Assembly (NCBI RefSeq): GCF_004766045.1
Contig: NZ_SPQQ01000007.1
Location: 124,001-188,000, forward strand
DNA: 64,000 bases
Direction of reading: 5' to 3'
From: Desulfosporosinus fructosivorans
GTDB taxonomy: Bacteria; Bacillota; Desulfitobacteriia; Desulfitobacteriales; Desulfitobacteriaceae
Each line of letters opens with the position of its first letter. Position 1 is the first letter of the stretch. Positions 49,485 to 57,643 of the stretch are shown piece by piece. The position numbers were made by a program, and so were the translations under genes. Under the pieces are notes generated by a model. The model was given only the letters and a program-made list of their open reading frames with translations, had not been told where the DNA came from and did no database searches.

Positions 49485-50576
49485 CTAAGGGGACACTAAA
49501 TTATTCTTCAAATGAACTAAAAAATCCTGAACATTGGTTACCAAAGTTGTCACTTCTAATGACCCTCGGTCCTTAAGTTTATTGACTGCAAATTCAGCGA
49601 TGTCCACACAGTAAATATAAACGGGCCGAATTTCACCGTCTTTTCGTGTATAAGCCGGGGTCATATTTCCAGTTGCAATGGTATGAAGCTGTGTGGCAAG
49701 ACAGATAATCGTCGTGGCTCTACGGGTGTGCTTACGCATTTCATCTTGAGCCTGGTAGACATCCGCGATGACCGGTGGGAGTGGTCCATCGTCGCGAATA
49801 GAGCCGGCGAGGACCATAGGTACATTATTTGTGATGGCAGAATAAACAACTCCCTCCCGAATGGTTTCCTTTTCAAGTAGCAGCTCGAGGGAACCGGCTT
49901 GCCTGGCTTTATTAATTAGGTCCAAATGGTGATAATGAGCATTCGGAGGAGATTGTTGGTTATAGGTATTTTGACCTAAAGCGGTTCCAAACAAAGCTGC
50001 TTCAAGATCATGGGTTGCCATGGCATTTCCTGCAAGGATGGCATGGGCATAACCGTTGGAAATTAAGGCGGAGAGGGCTTGGCGAGAATCGAAGTCAAAG
50101 ACAACGGCGGGACCTAAGACCCAGACGATATAGCCGTTATTTCTTTCATGAATTAAGAGTTTATAGAGTTTGTCGTAGTCCATAGAATAAGCTGTTTCTC
50201 TGGAGCGACCGGATCGAAAAGCAAATAAATCTGAATTAGTATCGTTAGAACTAAAGCCTTTGGCATATATGTAGATTCCTTCGCTGGCATCTTCAGTTCG
50301 ACCGACTATTACTTTGTCTCCAACTCTTAGATTTCTGAATTCAACAACCTGAATGGTTCCATCCGTTTTTAGGACAGGTACACCATCCATTCGGCTTTCA
50401 CTAGCTAAAATCCATTCCCCGTTAATTTTAAAATACTCTGGGTATATTGACAGGGCATGATAGTGCTCTGGTGCCACCCCATCAATTTCTATTACAACAA
50501 TGCGTGCATCTGGTGCAGATAGAAAAGGTTCTTGGTCAAAATTAGGTTGTTTATACTTCGGTAGTTGGAAGTTCAT
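49485..50576 (-). CDS. TIGR00300-type (LOR/SDH domain) protein
   Basis: The 363-residue cytoplasmic protein carries the strongly conserved segments of TIGR00300 proteins: GYAHAILAGNAMATHDLEAALFGTALGQ (split by eye around residues 178-205) and NAHYHHLDLINKARQAGS. The family occurs in archaea and cyanobacteria as the C-terminal part of AgrE/ArgZ, where the alternative ornithine cyclodeaminase activity resides. Ornithine-to-proline conversion is therefore possible, but the N-terminal part here differs and the reaction is not assured. Its own promoter is TTGAAT-N16-TATAAT on the minus strand (50709-50682). TAAGGAGG precedes the ATG. Confidence 0.78.
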   Translation of the reverse strand: MNFQLPKYKQPNFDQEPFLSAPDARIVVIEIDGVAPEHYHALSIYPEYFKINGEWILASESRMDGVPVLKTDGTIQVVEFRNLRVGDKVIVGRTEDASEGIYIYAKGFSSNDTNSDLFAFRSGRSRETAYSMDYDKLYKLLIHERNNGYIVWVLGPAVVFDFDSRQALSALISNGYAHAILAGNAMATHDLEAALFGTALGQNTYNQQSPPNAHYHHLDLINKARQAGSLELLLEKETIREGVVYSAITNNVPMVLAGSIRDDGPLPPVIADVYQAQDEMRKHTRRATTIICLATQLHTIATGNMTPAYTRKDGEIRPVYIYCVDIAEFAVNKLKDRGSLEVTTLVTNVQDFLVHLKNNLVSP

Positions 50577-50681
50577 CCATTGTCCTCCTTACCAATTGTT
50601 GCCCTAAAGCCCCTAGTTTCAACTATGAGGATATAAGGCAATTCTAAAAAATTGTGCTGTATCATATACATACCGTTTAGT

Positions 50682-50709
50682 ATTATACTAATTTGGAAGT
50701 AAAATTCAA
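50682..50709 (-). promoter_or_regulatory. Promoter of the TIGR00300-type gene
   Basis: On the minus strand TTGAAT (50709-50704), 16 bases, TATAAT (50687-50682), about 100 bases before the start. Confidence 0.6.
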
Positions 50710-50784
50710 ATTCAACATAATGTTGTTTACTTCAGCAAGTACCATGTGGTTTGGTGTCTCAAAATATTGCATTTTTTTAGCTAT

Positions 50785-50824
50785 AGAAAAGGCAGAGGTC
50801 GGGAGTTCCGACTTCTGCCTTTAA
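50785..50824 (-). terminator. ilvD terminator
   Basis: On the minus strand AAGGCAGAAGTCGG pairs with CCGACCTCTGCCTT (one G-T pair) across AACTC, followed by TTCTATAG. Confidence 0.78.
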
Positions 50825-50831
50825 CACATTT

Positions 50832-52484
50832 TTAAATTAGAACAGCGCCCTTGTTCGCGGAAGTAACCAACTTAGCATACCTCGCTAGATAACCAGATGT
50901 GATCCTTGGTTCGGGTCTGACCCATGCTTGGCGGCGCTTTTCCATTTCCTCTTCAGAGATTAGGAGTTGAAGCGAACGTTTGGGGATGTCAATGGAAATG
51001 AGGTCGCCGTCTTCGACGAGGGCAATGGGTCCCCCTTCCATGGCTTCCGGACAGACATGGCCTATACACGCGCCGCGGGTGGCTCCGCTGAAACGTCCGT
51101 CGGTGAGTAACGCCACTCGTAAGCCCATGCCGGTAATGATGGCGGTCGGATTGAGCATCTCTTTCATACCAGGGCCACCCTTCGGCCCTTCATAGCGAAT
51201 TACAACGACTTCCCCGTCATGCACTTGTTTGTCTAACAGTGCTTTGAGGACCTCCTCTTCGGAGTTAAAAACGTGAGCTGGACCTTTAAAGACAAGCATG
51301 TCTTCTCCAACAGCACTTTCTTTGACGATAGCGTTGTCCGGTGCTAGGTTGCCGGAAAGCACCGCGATACCTCCCGTTTTGCGGTAAGGATTTTCCATCG
51401 AATGAATTACATCGGGGCAAGACGTCTTAGCGTTTTCCAAACGATCCCTGAGCGGTCCTGTAACGGTTAAAGCATCAGTATGAAGGACGCCCGCCCTGTT
51501 CAATTCATACATGACGGCATTAATGCCACCTGCTTCATTGAGGTCTTGAAGGTGGTGAGTGCCTCCTGGACTTAGCTTAGTGATATAGGGTGTCTTGGCA
51601 CTGATGGAATCAAAGAGGGAGAGAGGGAGCTCGATACCAGCCTCATAGGCAAGCGCCGTAAGATGTAAAACTGTGTTTGAGGATCCTCCTATTCCCATAT
51701 CAAGGGTTATAGCGTTTTCAAAGGCCTTTTGGGTCAGGATGTCACGAGGTTTTACGTCCTTTTTCACAAGATCAACGATTTGAGCACCAGACCGTTTAGC
51801 CAGCATTTTTCGTGCCCCAGAGTTTGCAGCGGGAATCGTCCCGTTACCAGGAAGGGCCATGCCAAGAACCTCAGTTAAGCAATTCATCGTATTCGCAGTA
51901 AAGAGGCCTGCACAAGAGCCATAGCCAGGGCAGGCAGACTGTTCCATCGCTGCGAGTTCCTCTGCACTAATTTTCCCAGATTCAAACTGGCCAGCCGCTT
52001 CGAAGATCTGGCTAACACTAATACTTTTTCCCTGATAGCGACCGGCTAACATGGGCCCACCACTAACAACGATACATGGAATATTGAGGCGTGCTGCAGC
52101 CATGAGCATGCCGGGAACTATTTTATCACAATTCGGAATTAAGACCAGTCCGTCCAAGGCATGAGCTTGCGCGACAGCTTCTATTGAATCTGCGATAAGC
52201 TCACGACTAGGCAAAGAAAAATTCATACCTTTATGTCCCATAGCAATACCATCGCAAACTCCGATGGCAGGCACTTCGATAGGAGTTCCACCCGCAGCCG
52301 ATACCCCTAGCTTCGCAGCCTGGGCCAAGTCTTTTAGATGCCCGTGGCCTGGGATGATCTCATTAAAAGCATTAACAATTCCGATTAGCGGCTTCTCCAG
52401 ATCTTCAGGGGTAAAGCCCATTGCATAAAAGAGAGCACGATGAGCTGCTTTTGTTGAACCCTTTTTAACGATATCACTGCGCAA
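50832..52484 (-). CDS. ilvD: Dihydroxy-acid dehydratase
   Basis: IlvD dehydrates 2,3-dihydroxy acids in valine, leucine and isoleucine synthesis using an iron-sulfur cluster. The 550-residue enzyme has cluster cysteines in LIPNCDKIVPGM and CPGYGSCAGLFTANTMNC, and the IlvD/Edd signature ALLTDGRFSGATRGACIGHVCPEA. The lysine/serine-rich end is normal. GGGGAGGA precedes the ATG. It stands alone rather than in an ilv operon. A 12-bp palindrome GTGGCAAGCCAC covers the -35 box of its promoter. Confidence 0.96.
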   Translation of the reverse strand: MRSDIVKKGSTKAAHRALFYAMGFTPEDLEKPLIGIVNAFNEIIPGHGHLKDLAQAAKLGVSAAGGTPIEVPAIGVCDGIAMGHKGMNFSLPSRELIADSIEAVAQAHALDGLVLIPNCDKIVPGMLMAAARLNIPCIVVSGGPMLAGRYQGKSISVSQIFEAAGQFESGKISAEELAAMEQSACPGYGSCAGLFTANTMNCLTEVLGMALPGNGTIPAANSGARKMLAKRSGAQIVDLVKKDVKPRDILTQKAFENAITLDMGIGGSSNTVLHLTALAYEAGIELPLSLFDSISAKTPYITKLSPGGTHHLQDLNEAGGINAVMYELNRAGVLHTDALTVTGPLRDRLENAKTSCPDVIHSMENPYRKTGGIAVLSGNLAPDNAIVKESAVGEDMLVFKGPAHVFNSEEEVLKALLDKQVHDGEVVVIRYEGPKGGPGMKEMLNPTAIITGMGLRVALLTDGRFSGATRGACIGHVCPEAMEGGPIALVEDGDLISIDIPKRSLQLLISEEEMEKRRQAWVRPEPRITSGYLARYAKLVTSANKGAVLI

Positions 52485-52561
52485 AATGATTCCTCCCCTT
52501 TTATCCGGCGCTCTGAAAAATCATCTCTATTCTTAGATACAAGCGTCGAAGTTTAATGATT

Positions 52562-52591
52562 ATTATATTACATCGAGCTAGCGTGTGGCAA
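52562..52591 (-). promoter_or_regulatory. ilvD promoter with palindromic -35 region
   Basis: On the minus strand TTGCCA (52591-52586), 18 bases, TATAAT (52567-52562). The palindrome GTGGCAAGCCAC lies across the -35 box and may be an operator. Confidence 0.55.
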
Positions 52592-52836
52592 GCCACTTTA
52601 AGCCCTAAGAGACTGATGGGGTAGACATTTCCTGGTCGTTATAGGCCATTTCTCAAAGGAGAGGTTGAAGTAGAACTTTTAGGCGTAAGGGAAGCGAGAT
52701 TTAAGGAAAGTGAGTCTTGGAAAAAATGTAACATTTTATCCATGGATTCTCTTTTAAATTTCGGCGATAATCTAGTATAGCCTATTTTTCGCAAGGTTAA
52801 AGTCGAAAAATTTATTTTGAAAGGATGGAAGAAAGA
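52592..52836. other. ilvD/NlpC intergenic region
   Basis: Apart from the ilvD promoter and its palindrome I see no gene, strong hairpin or recognised RNA here. A TGTAACATTTTATCC segment near 52727 and GATAATCTAGTATAG near 52764 could be part of the promoter of the NlpC/P60 gene, but no class can be assigned. Confidence 0.4.
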
Positions 52837-53511
52837 GTGAAAAAAAGAATTACCCTTATGTTTTTTGTAATCGTCTTTCTGTTTTCATTGACAACTATTG
52901 CACAGGCATCGCTGGGAGATGGAACACTAAAGATTGGATCTAGGGGTCCAGATGTTGTTGAACTACAGACAAAACTCAATTCTGTGGGTTTTGACGTGGG
53001 AACAGCGGATGGCATCTTTGGAAATATGACCAAACAGAGTGTGATCAATTTTCAAAGAGAAAACAGTTTGGTGGGCGATGGAATCGTCGGACCATTGACG
53101 GTAAAGACGCTCAATTCGACTTACATACAAAAACAGTCCCCGAAGAACGTAGATTCGATTATCGCGACGGCAAAACAATATCTTGGAGTTAAATATCAAT
53201 GGGGTGGAACGACACCTCAAACTGGATTTGATTGTTCAGGGTACGTTTCATATGTATTTTCCCAAAACGGAATCTCATTACCAAGGGTTTCACGTGATCA
53301 ATATACTGTAGGGAACCAGGTTGCTTTTGCAGACCTGCAAGCTGGAGATTTGGTTTTTTTCTCGTTTGCCGGTAATGGTATCGTAAGTCATGTTGGAATA
53401 TATCTTGGTGAAGGACAATTTATTAATGCCTCGTCATCTAAAGGGGTTACGGTTTACGAGATCGGATCGTACTGGAAATCCGTTTATGTTGGAGCACGTC
53501 GAGTTTTGTAA
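52837..53511 (+). CDS. Secreted NlpC/P60 peptidoglycan hydrolase with PG-binding domain
   Basis: This secreted cell wall endopeptidase of about 224 residues has a signal peptide (KKRITLMFFVIVFLFSLTTI, cleavage near AQA). A PG_binding_1 domain follows (about 30-85, GSRGPDVVELQTKLNSVGF, DGIFGNMT, VGPLTV). The NlpC/P60 domain (about 100-224) has catalytic Cys in FDCSGYVSYVF and His in VSHVGIYLG. GTG 52837 fits a normal VKKR signal start with AAGGATGG 8 bases upstream; ATG 52825 overlaps that site. The PG-binding module resembles that of sleB at 59.6 kb. Confidence 0.93.
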   Translation: MKKRITLMFFVIVFLFSLTTIAQASLGDGTLKIGSRGPDVVELQTKLNSVGFDVGTADGIFGNMTKQSVINFQRENSLVGDGIVGPLTVKTLNSTYIQKQSPKNVDSIIATAKQYLGVKYQWGGTTPQTGFDCSGYVSYVFSQNGISLPRVSRDQYTVGNQVAFADLQAGDLVFFSFAGNGIVSHVGIYLGEGQFINASSSKGVTVYEIGSYWKSVYVGARRVL

Positions 53512-53586
53512 AGTAACAAGTGAAAATATTAATTAATAATGCTTCCACACTTCTCAAACTTCTTCTAAAAATTTAGGACAAATAAA

Positions 53587-54066
53587 TTAAAGCTCTGTTG
53601 AAATCTCTCCTAATTGGGCCTTAGTCACAGAAATCAGATCACGCGGGCTCAGAAAGAGCTGAAGCCCGCGTAACCCCGCACTAACGGCAATTTTCTCCTG
53701 GCTTTTAATATCCGAGTCAATGAAGACTGGATATTGCTTCTTCATTCCGACGGGAGAAACGCCACCCCGTATATAACCTGTCAGAGGTTGGACTTCCTTA
53801 AGGGAGACAACCTCTACTTTTTTATTTCCGCTGAGTGTTGCTAAGGCTTTGAGGTGGAGTTCGCGATCCCCCTGAATACAAGCGACGATCACACCAGTTT
53901 TGTCGCCTCGAACGACCAATGTTTTGTATACTTGCTCGATGGGTAGACCTACCTTCTGGGCGACGCTAATCGCAGATAGATCGGATTCATCGACGGTGTA
54001 TTCCTTTAATTCATAGTGCAATTTGCTTTGGTCAAGAATACGAGCAGCATTAGTTTTAAGAGACAT
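53587..54066 (-). CDS. ybaK: YbaK-type Cys-tRNA(Pro) deacylase
   Basis: YbaK/EbsC proteins hydrolyse mischarged Cys-tRNA(Pro). The 159-residue protein has the family patterns NAARILDQSKLHYEL, VYKTLVVRGDKTGVIVACI, a lysine-rich centre (ALATLSGNKKVEVV) and YIRGGVSPVGMKKQYPVFID. ATG 54066 has AAGGAGG 9 bases upstream; an earlier in-frame ATG at 54108 would add 14 residues without a ribosome site. A three-hairpin repeat fragment lies just upstream. Confidence 0.92.
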   Translation of the reverse strand: MSLKTNAARILDQSKLHYELKEYTVDESDLSAISVAQKVGLPIEQVYKTLVVRGDKTGVIVACIQGDRELHLKALATLSGNKKVEVVSLKEVQPLTGYIRGGVSPVGMKKQYPVFIDSDIKSQEKIAVSAGLRGLQLFLSPRDLISVTKAQLGEISTEL

Positions 54067-54092
54067 GTTGTAATCCTCCTTTATTTGATCTA

Positions 54093-54150
54093 ATCGTGAG
54101 ACTCCCACTTCAAGTGTGGTACCCAGTATTCTGCTTCATGGAGCTAGACA
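54093..54150 (+). repeat. Three-hairpin dispersed element, truncated copy 2
   Basis: CGTGAGACTCCCACTTCAAGTG and TATTCTGCTTC match the first part of the element at 20017, but the last two hairpins are lost. TTTGAT precedes it, a word that also precedes copy 3. Confidence 0.5.
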
Positions 54151-54305
54151 TCATGAGGGCGAAGTGTTCTTTTATTATTACCATCTTCCCTTTGCTTTTA
54201 AGAAGGTTATCCCTATAATAGTAGATAAAGTCATTTCGAAGAATCACGGAGACCAATCTGACTAGTATAGAAATAAATGGTATAGATGAGGAGGAGGGGC
54301 AGTCT

Positions 54306-55463
54306 TTGAAACAGTTAAGGGTTCTCGTATTCTCCGCAGCTTTTGGAAACGGACATTTGCGGGCAGCTGAAGCTGTTATAGAAGGGATACTCATCAAGCA
54401 TCCTTCGGCAGAGATCATCCATTTGGATTTTGGTGACTTTCTAAACCAACGGGTTAACACCGTTATCAAATACGTGTACAGTGAAATTATTAAATATATT
54501 CCAAAATTTTGGGGGAAATTTTATTATAAGACAGCGAAAGTACAACTCCGACCTAAGAGTCAGCATTTCTTGGGCAAACTGGGGCGAAACGAGTTCCTTA
54601 AATACATTCAGGTATTTAAGCCGAATTTCATCGTGTGTACTTACCCCACTGTTTCTTCGATTCTAGCACAACTCAGGCTCGAACAACTTCTTCAGGTTCC
54701 TGTGGTCACTGTCATCACGGACTATACGGTTCACAGTCATTGGATTCATCAAGGGGTTGATGCCTACATTGTGGCCTGTACAGAGGTGAAGGAACGTTTA
54801 GAGTCTTGGGGAATCAAAGCGCAACGTGTGCATGTATCGGGGATCCCGGTAAGCCTGAAATTTGAAAAGGAAATGGATGAAGAGCAGATTATCGCCAAGT
54901 TAGGATTAAAGTCCGATCTTCCTACCTTTTTAGTGATGGGAGGATCGTATGGAGTTTTGAAGAGCGCGAGAAGAATCTGCAAAAAACTCGCTGATTCTCT
55001 CATCCCGGTCCAGGCAATTATTGTTTGTGGGAAAAACAAAAAATTATATTTGTCTTTGGAAGAGATTATCATGCAAGGCAGAAACCCGGTGATACGGTTG
55101 GAGTTCGTCAATAATGTAGAGGAATTAATGTCGGTTTCTGATTTGATTATCACAAAGGCAGGCGGGTTAACGGTTTCCGAGGCGTTAACCAAGCATTTAC
55201 CGCTTATAATTTACAAGCCAATTCCTGGACAGGAAGAAGAAAACGCACATTTTGTACAAAGGATCGGTGCAGGATGCGTCGCAGGGGACGAGGCGGAATT
55301 GGAACAGCTTCTAAATCGCTTTTTAAGGAATCCTGAAGATATCGAGAAAATGCGGAGACAAGCGGCCGTCGCCTTACCAGGACACTCTACAGAGCGGGCC
55401 GTGGAAGATATGCTTGAATTATTAAAGTCCTCGCCAATATTCGGGACGGAGACGTTCGAGTGA
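54306..55463 (+). CDS. MGDG synthase/UgtP-like glycosyltransferase
   Basis: The 385-residue protein is a GT28-type transferase of the monogalactosyl/diglucosyl diacylglycerol synthase group, which builds membrane glycolipids on the cytoplasmic face. The acceptor domain has VFSAAFGNGHLRAAEA (residues 7-22) and a membrane-binding helix around 60-95. The donor-binding part has VMGGSYGVLKSARR, DLIITKAGGLTVSEAL and KPIPGQEEENA. The start is TTG 54306, after GAGGAGGGG. Its last 42 bases overlap the end of the convergent radical SAM gene. Sugar specificity is unknown. Confidence 0.88.
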   Translation: MKQLRVLVFSAAFGNGHLRAAEAVIEGILIKHPSAEIIHLDFGDFLNQRVNTVIKYVYSEIIKYIPKFWGKFYYKTAKVQLRPKSQHFLGKLGRNEFLKYIQVFKPNFIVCTYPTVSSILAQLRLEQLLQVPVVTVITDYTVHSHWIHQGVDAYIVACTEVKERLESWGIKAQRVHVSGIPVSLKFEKEMDEEQIIAKLGLKSDLPTFLVMGGSYGVLKSARRICKKLADSLIPVQAIIVCGKNKKLYLSLEEIIMQGRNPVIRLEFVNNVEELMSVSDLIITKAGGLTVSEALTKHLPLIIYKPIPGQEEENAHFVQRIGAGCVAGDEAELEQLLNRFLRNPEDIEKMRRQAAVALPGHSTERAVEDMLELLKSSPIFGTETFE

Positions 55464-56297
55464 TTGATTTTCGATGACATTGTCGAGGGTCTGCAATAGT
55501 TCGTCTTGCTCGTTGGGGAGGGTTGCGCGGAGGGGCAGGTAATTGGAGGCGTGATTACTTCTAAAGACACAGTGAGTAACGTTAAGTTCGTGAATCAAGG
55601 TCCGAAGTTCAGCTAAGGATTCGAGGGGAGTAAGAGGGTGGAAAGTCCCTCCTTTGATGGCTTTTGATAAAGGTGAACTCGGTGCAACCATCAAGGTAAG
55701 GGCTCCTAAATAGTGAGGGTCTATGGCGCTAATGACCCGTGCAGTATCAAGAGCATGTTCCTGTGAAAGATCTTTACCCCCAAGGCCAATAATGACGGTA
55801 CATGAAACTGCTAAACCGCTTTCTCTAAGTTTTTGCCCAGCCGTTATCATCTGCTCAGGAGTGACGCCTTTACAAACGGAGGTTAAGATCCCTCCATTGC
55901 CACTTTCAACCCCTAAATAAACCATAGTTAGCCCATGTGCTTTTAGAGCTGCTAATTCTTTGGGGCTTTTGGCGAGGATATCTTTAGGGCCTCCATAGAT
56001 TCCGACTCGTTTAAGACGGGGGAAGGTGGCGTAAAGACGATCAAGAACCTCAATTAGCAGTAAGGAATCTACGGCGATAGCATCTCCGTCCGCTAAGAAA
56101 ATCCGTTCGGCGTCGGAGTCCTGAGCTAGAGCGGTGGTGATAATATCGTTGATTTCTGAGCGTGATTTAATTCGAAAGGATTTATCCTTATACATGGTGC
56201 AGAAAGTGCAGGCGTTGTGCTGGCACCCAACTGTGATTTGTAAGATAATACTTTTTGCCTCACTGGGTGGGCGATAAATTGTTCCTTCATAAAACAT
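55422..56297 (-). CDS. Radical SAM protein
   Basis: The 291-residue radical SAM enzyme has cluster motif CQHNACTFC (about 24-32), a longer CX5-type spacing known from the Elp3/YhcC-like branch, then YKDKSFRIKS and IFLADGDAIAVDSLLLIEVL. The segment VYLGVESGNGGIL and VIIGLGGKD follow the coproporphyrinogen-oxidase-like core pattern. The substrate is unknown. ATG 56297 lies 8 bases after GGGAG; the earlier ATG 56312 overlaps that site. Its 3' end overlaps the glycosyltransferase gene by 42 bases. Confidence 0.86.
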   Translation of the reverse strand: MFYEGTIYRPPSEAKSIILQITVGCQHNACTFCTMYKDKSFRIKSRSEINDIITTALAQDSDAERIFLADGDAIAVDSLLLIEVLDRLYATFPRLKRVGIYGGPKDILAKSPKELAALKAHGLTMVYLGVESGNGGILTSVCKGVTPEQMITAGQKLRESGLAVSCTVIIGLGGKDLSQEHALDTARVISAIDPHYLGALTLMVAPSSPLSKAIKGGTFHPLTPLESLAELRTLIHELNVTHCVFRSNHASNYLPLRATLPNEQDELLQTLDNVIENQSLERLRPEYWRGL

Positions 56298-56521
56298 TGT
56301 ACCATCTCCCATTTGTTTGATAGGTATCTTCTCTTTATCTCCTTTTCTACAAGGATTGAATTAGTACCTGCTTGTTAACATAACGAGTTCTGATATTATT
56401 ATACCGTAATTAATGGAAAGTGATATTGACATGTGATCATGATGAACATATAATAGAGTCATAAAGAGTTTATTGTGGAGCAGAACTCAACTAACGTTAA
56501 TAACATTAAGCAGGTGAGAAT

Positions 56522-57091
56522 GTGGACTCAAAGCATATGCAGGCGATTCGTGATGTGTTAAAAGATTTGGAACCCAAGCAGAAAGCACTGCCTTATCTAG
56601 AATTGGACTCGATGATGCTTGCCCAGGTGGTTGAAGTGGCTAAGCGGGTTAGTCAAAACGACATTAATCCCACCCACGTTCAGAACTGGGTCAGACGAGA
56701 GTATATTCCCCACCCCCAAAAGAAAAAATATAATCGTGAACAAGTTGCGAATATTCTTCTCATTAACGATTTGCGTGATATTTTATCGCTAGAAGAGGTT
56801 TCTCGTTTGTTAGGTTATGTTAATGAAAACCTTCTGGATACTTCAGACGATAGGATTAATCCGACCAAACTTTATGGTTATTACAGTGAAATCTTCGACC
56901 GGTCTCAGCTGGACTGGCAGAAGTCCCTTCAGGGACTAGAGAAAGAGGTTGAGGAGACACTTGCTGAAGAGGAGATGGTAAAGGAAGATAGGGAAAAGGT
57001 CGCGAACACGCTGGTTATTCTTAATTTATTGGCAAGAGCCAACTTATATAAACAAATTGCGAAGCGGTGGTTAAACAGTCTAGACTCTTAA
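56522..57091 (+). CDS. DUF1836 family protein
   Basis: The 189-residue soluble protein has the DUF1836 pattern, a MerR-like DNA-binding core (VQNWVRREYIPHPQKKKYNREQVANI, about 58-84) followed by LRDILSLEEVSRLLGYVN. The second half is helical and charged. It is probably a transcription regulator with unknown targets. GTG 56522 has CAGGTGAG 2-9 bases upstream. The nfeD-floA operon starts 26 bases after it, so it might be part of that transcript. Confidence 0.82.
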   Translation: MDSKHMQAIRDVLKDLEPKQKALPYLELDSMMLAQVVEVAKRVSQNDINPTHVQNWVRREYIPHPQKKKYNREQVANILLINDLRDILSLEEVSRLLGYVNENLLDTSDDRINPTKLYGYYSEIFDRSQLDWQKSLQGLEKEVEETLAEEEMVKEDREKVANTLVILNLLARANLYKQIAKRWLNSLDS

Positions 57092-57116
57092 ACTAGAGAT
57101 AAAGGAGGAGAAGGTT

Positions 57117-57611
57117 GTGATTGTACCACAGGGGATTATTATTTCACTGATTGTGCTTGGAGTATTCTTCTTGGCCTTGGAGGTGTTCGTCATCCCCGGT
57201 TTTGGAGTTAGCGGAATTCTAGGGATGGGTGCCTTAATCACGGGAATTTTTTTAGTGACAGACTCGTTGCTAGAAGGGGTGCTCTTTACAGGAGGCGCAT
57301 TGGTCGTTTTGGGGATCATCGCCTATTTGAGTTTTCGTTCCCCTCGGACACGTCGCTTGTGGCGGAAGTTCTCTTTAACTACACGTCAAACCTTAAACGG
57401 AGGATATGTTGGACCTAAAGTTCAATCTGAAACCTATCTAGGTCGAACTGGGATATCCCTCACCCAGTTGCGCCCGGCTGGTACGGGTAATTTTGATGGT
57501 GAATATTTAGATGTAGTTACTGAAGGGGGGTTTATTGGACATGGGATTGGGATTAAAATAGTCGCAGTTGAGGGGACTAGGATTGTTGTCCGGGAAGAAA
57601 AAACATTATAA
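57117..57611 (+). CDS. NfeD family membrane protein
   Basis: The 164-residue protein has three or four N-terminal membrane helices (about 5-80, with LFLALEVFVIPGFGVSGILG) and a C-terminal OB-fold domain (about 100-160, GRTGISLTQLRPAGTG) typical of NfeD-type partners of flotillins. The start is GTG 57117, behind GGAGGAGAAGG. It is followed by floA after 32 bases, with a structured ribosome site between. Confidence 0.92.
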   Translation: MIVPQGIIISLIVLGVFFLALEVFVIPGFGVSGILGMGALITGIFLVTDSLLEGVLFTGGALVVLGIIAYLSFRSPRTRRLWRKFSLTTRQTLNGGYVGPKVQSETYLGRTGISLTQLRPAGTGNFDGEYLDVVTEGGFIGHGIGIKIVAVEGTRIVVREEKTL

Positions 57612-57643
57612 GGAGGTGAAGCTCGGTTACGACCGAGCCAAGA
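57611..57643 (+). promoter_or_regulatory. floA ribosome binding site with bridging hairpin
   Basis: AGGAGGTGA (57611-57619) is a near-perfect Shine-Dalgarno but lies 24 bases from the ATG. Between them GCTCGGT and ACCGAGC (57621-57638) form a perfect 7-bp stem with a TACG loop. Folding it leaves about 6 bases between site and start, the optimal distance. No other in-frame start exists because TGA occurs nine codons upstream. Confidence 0.75.
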
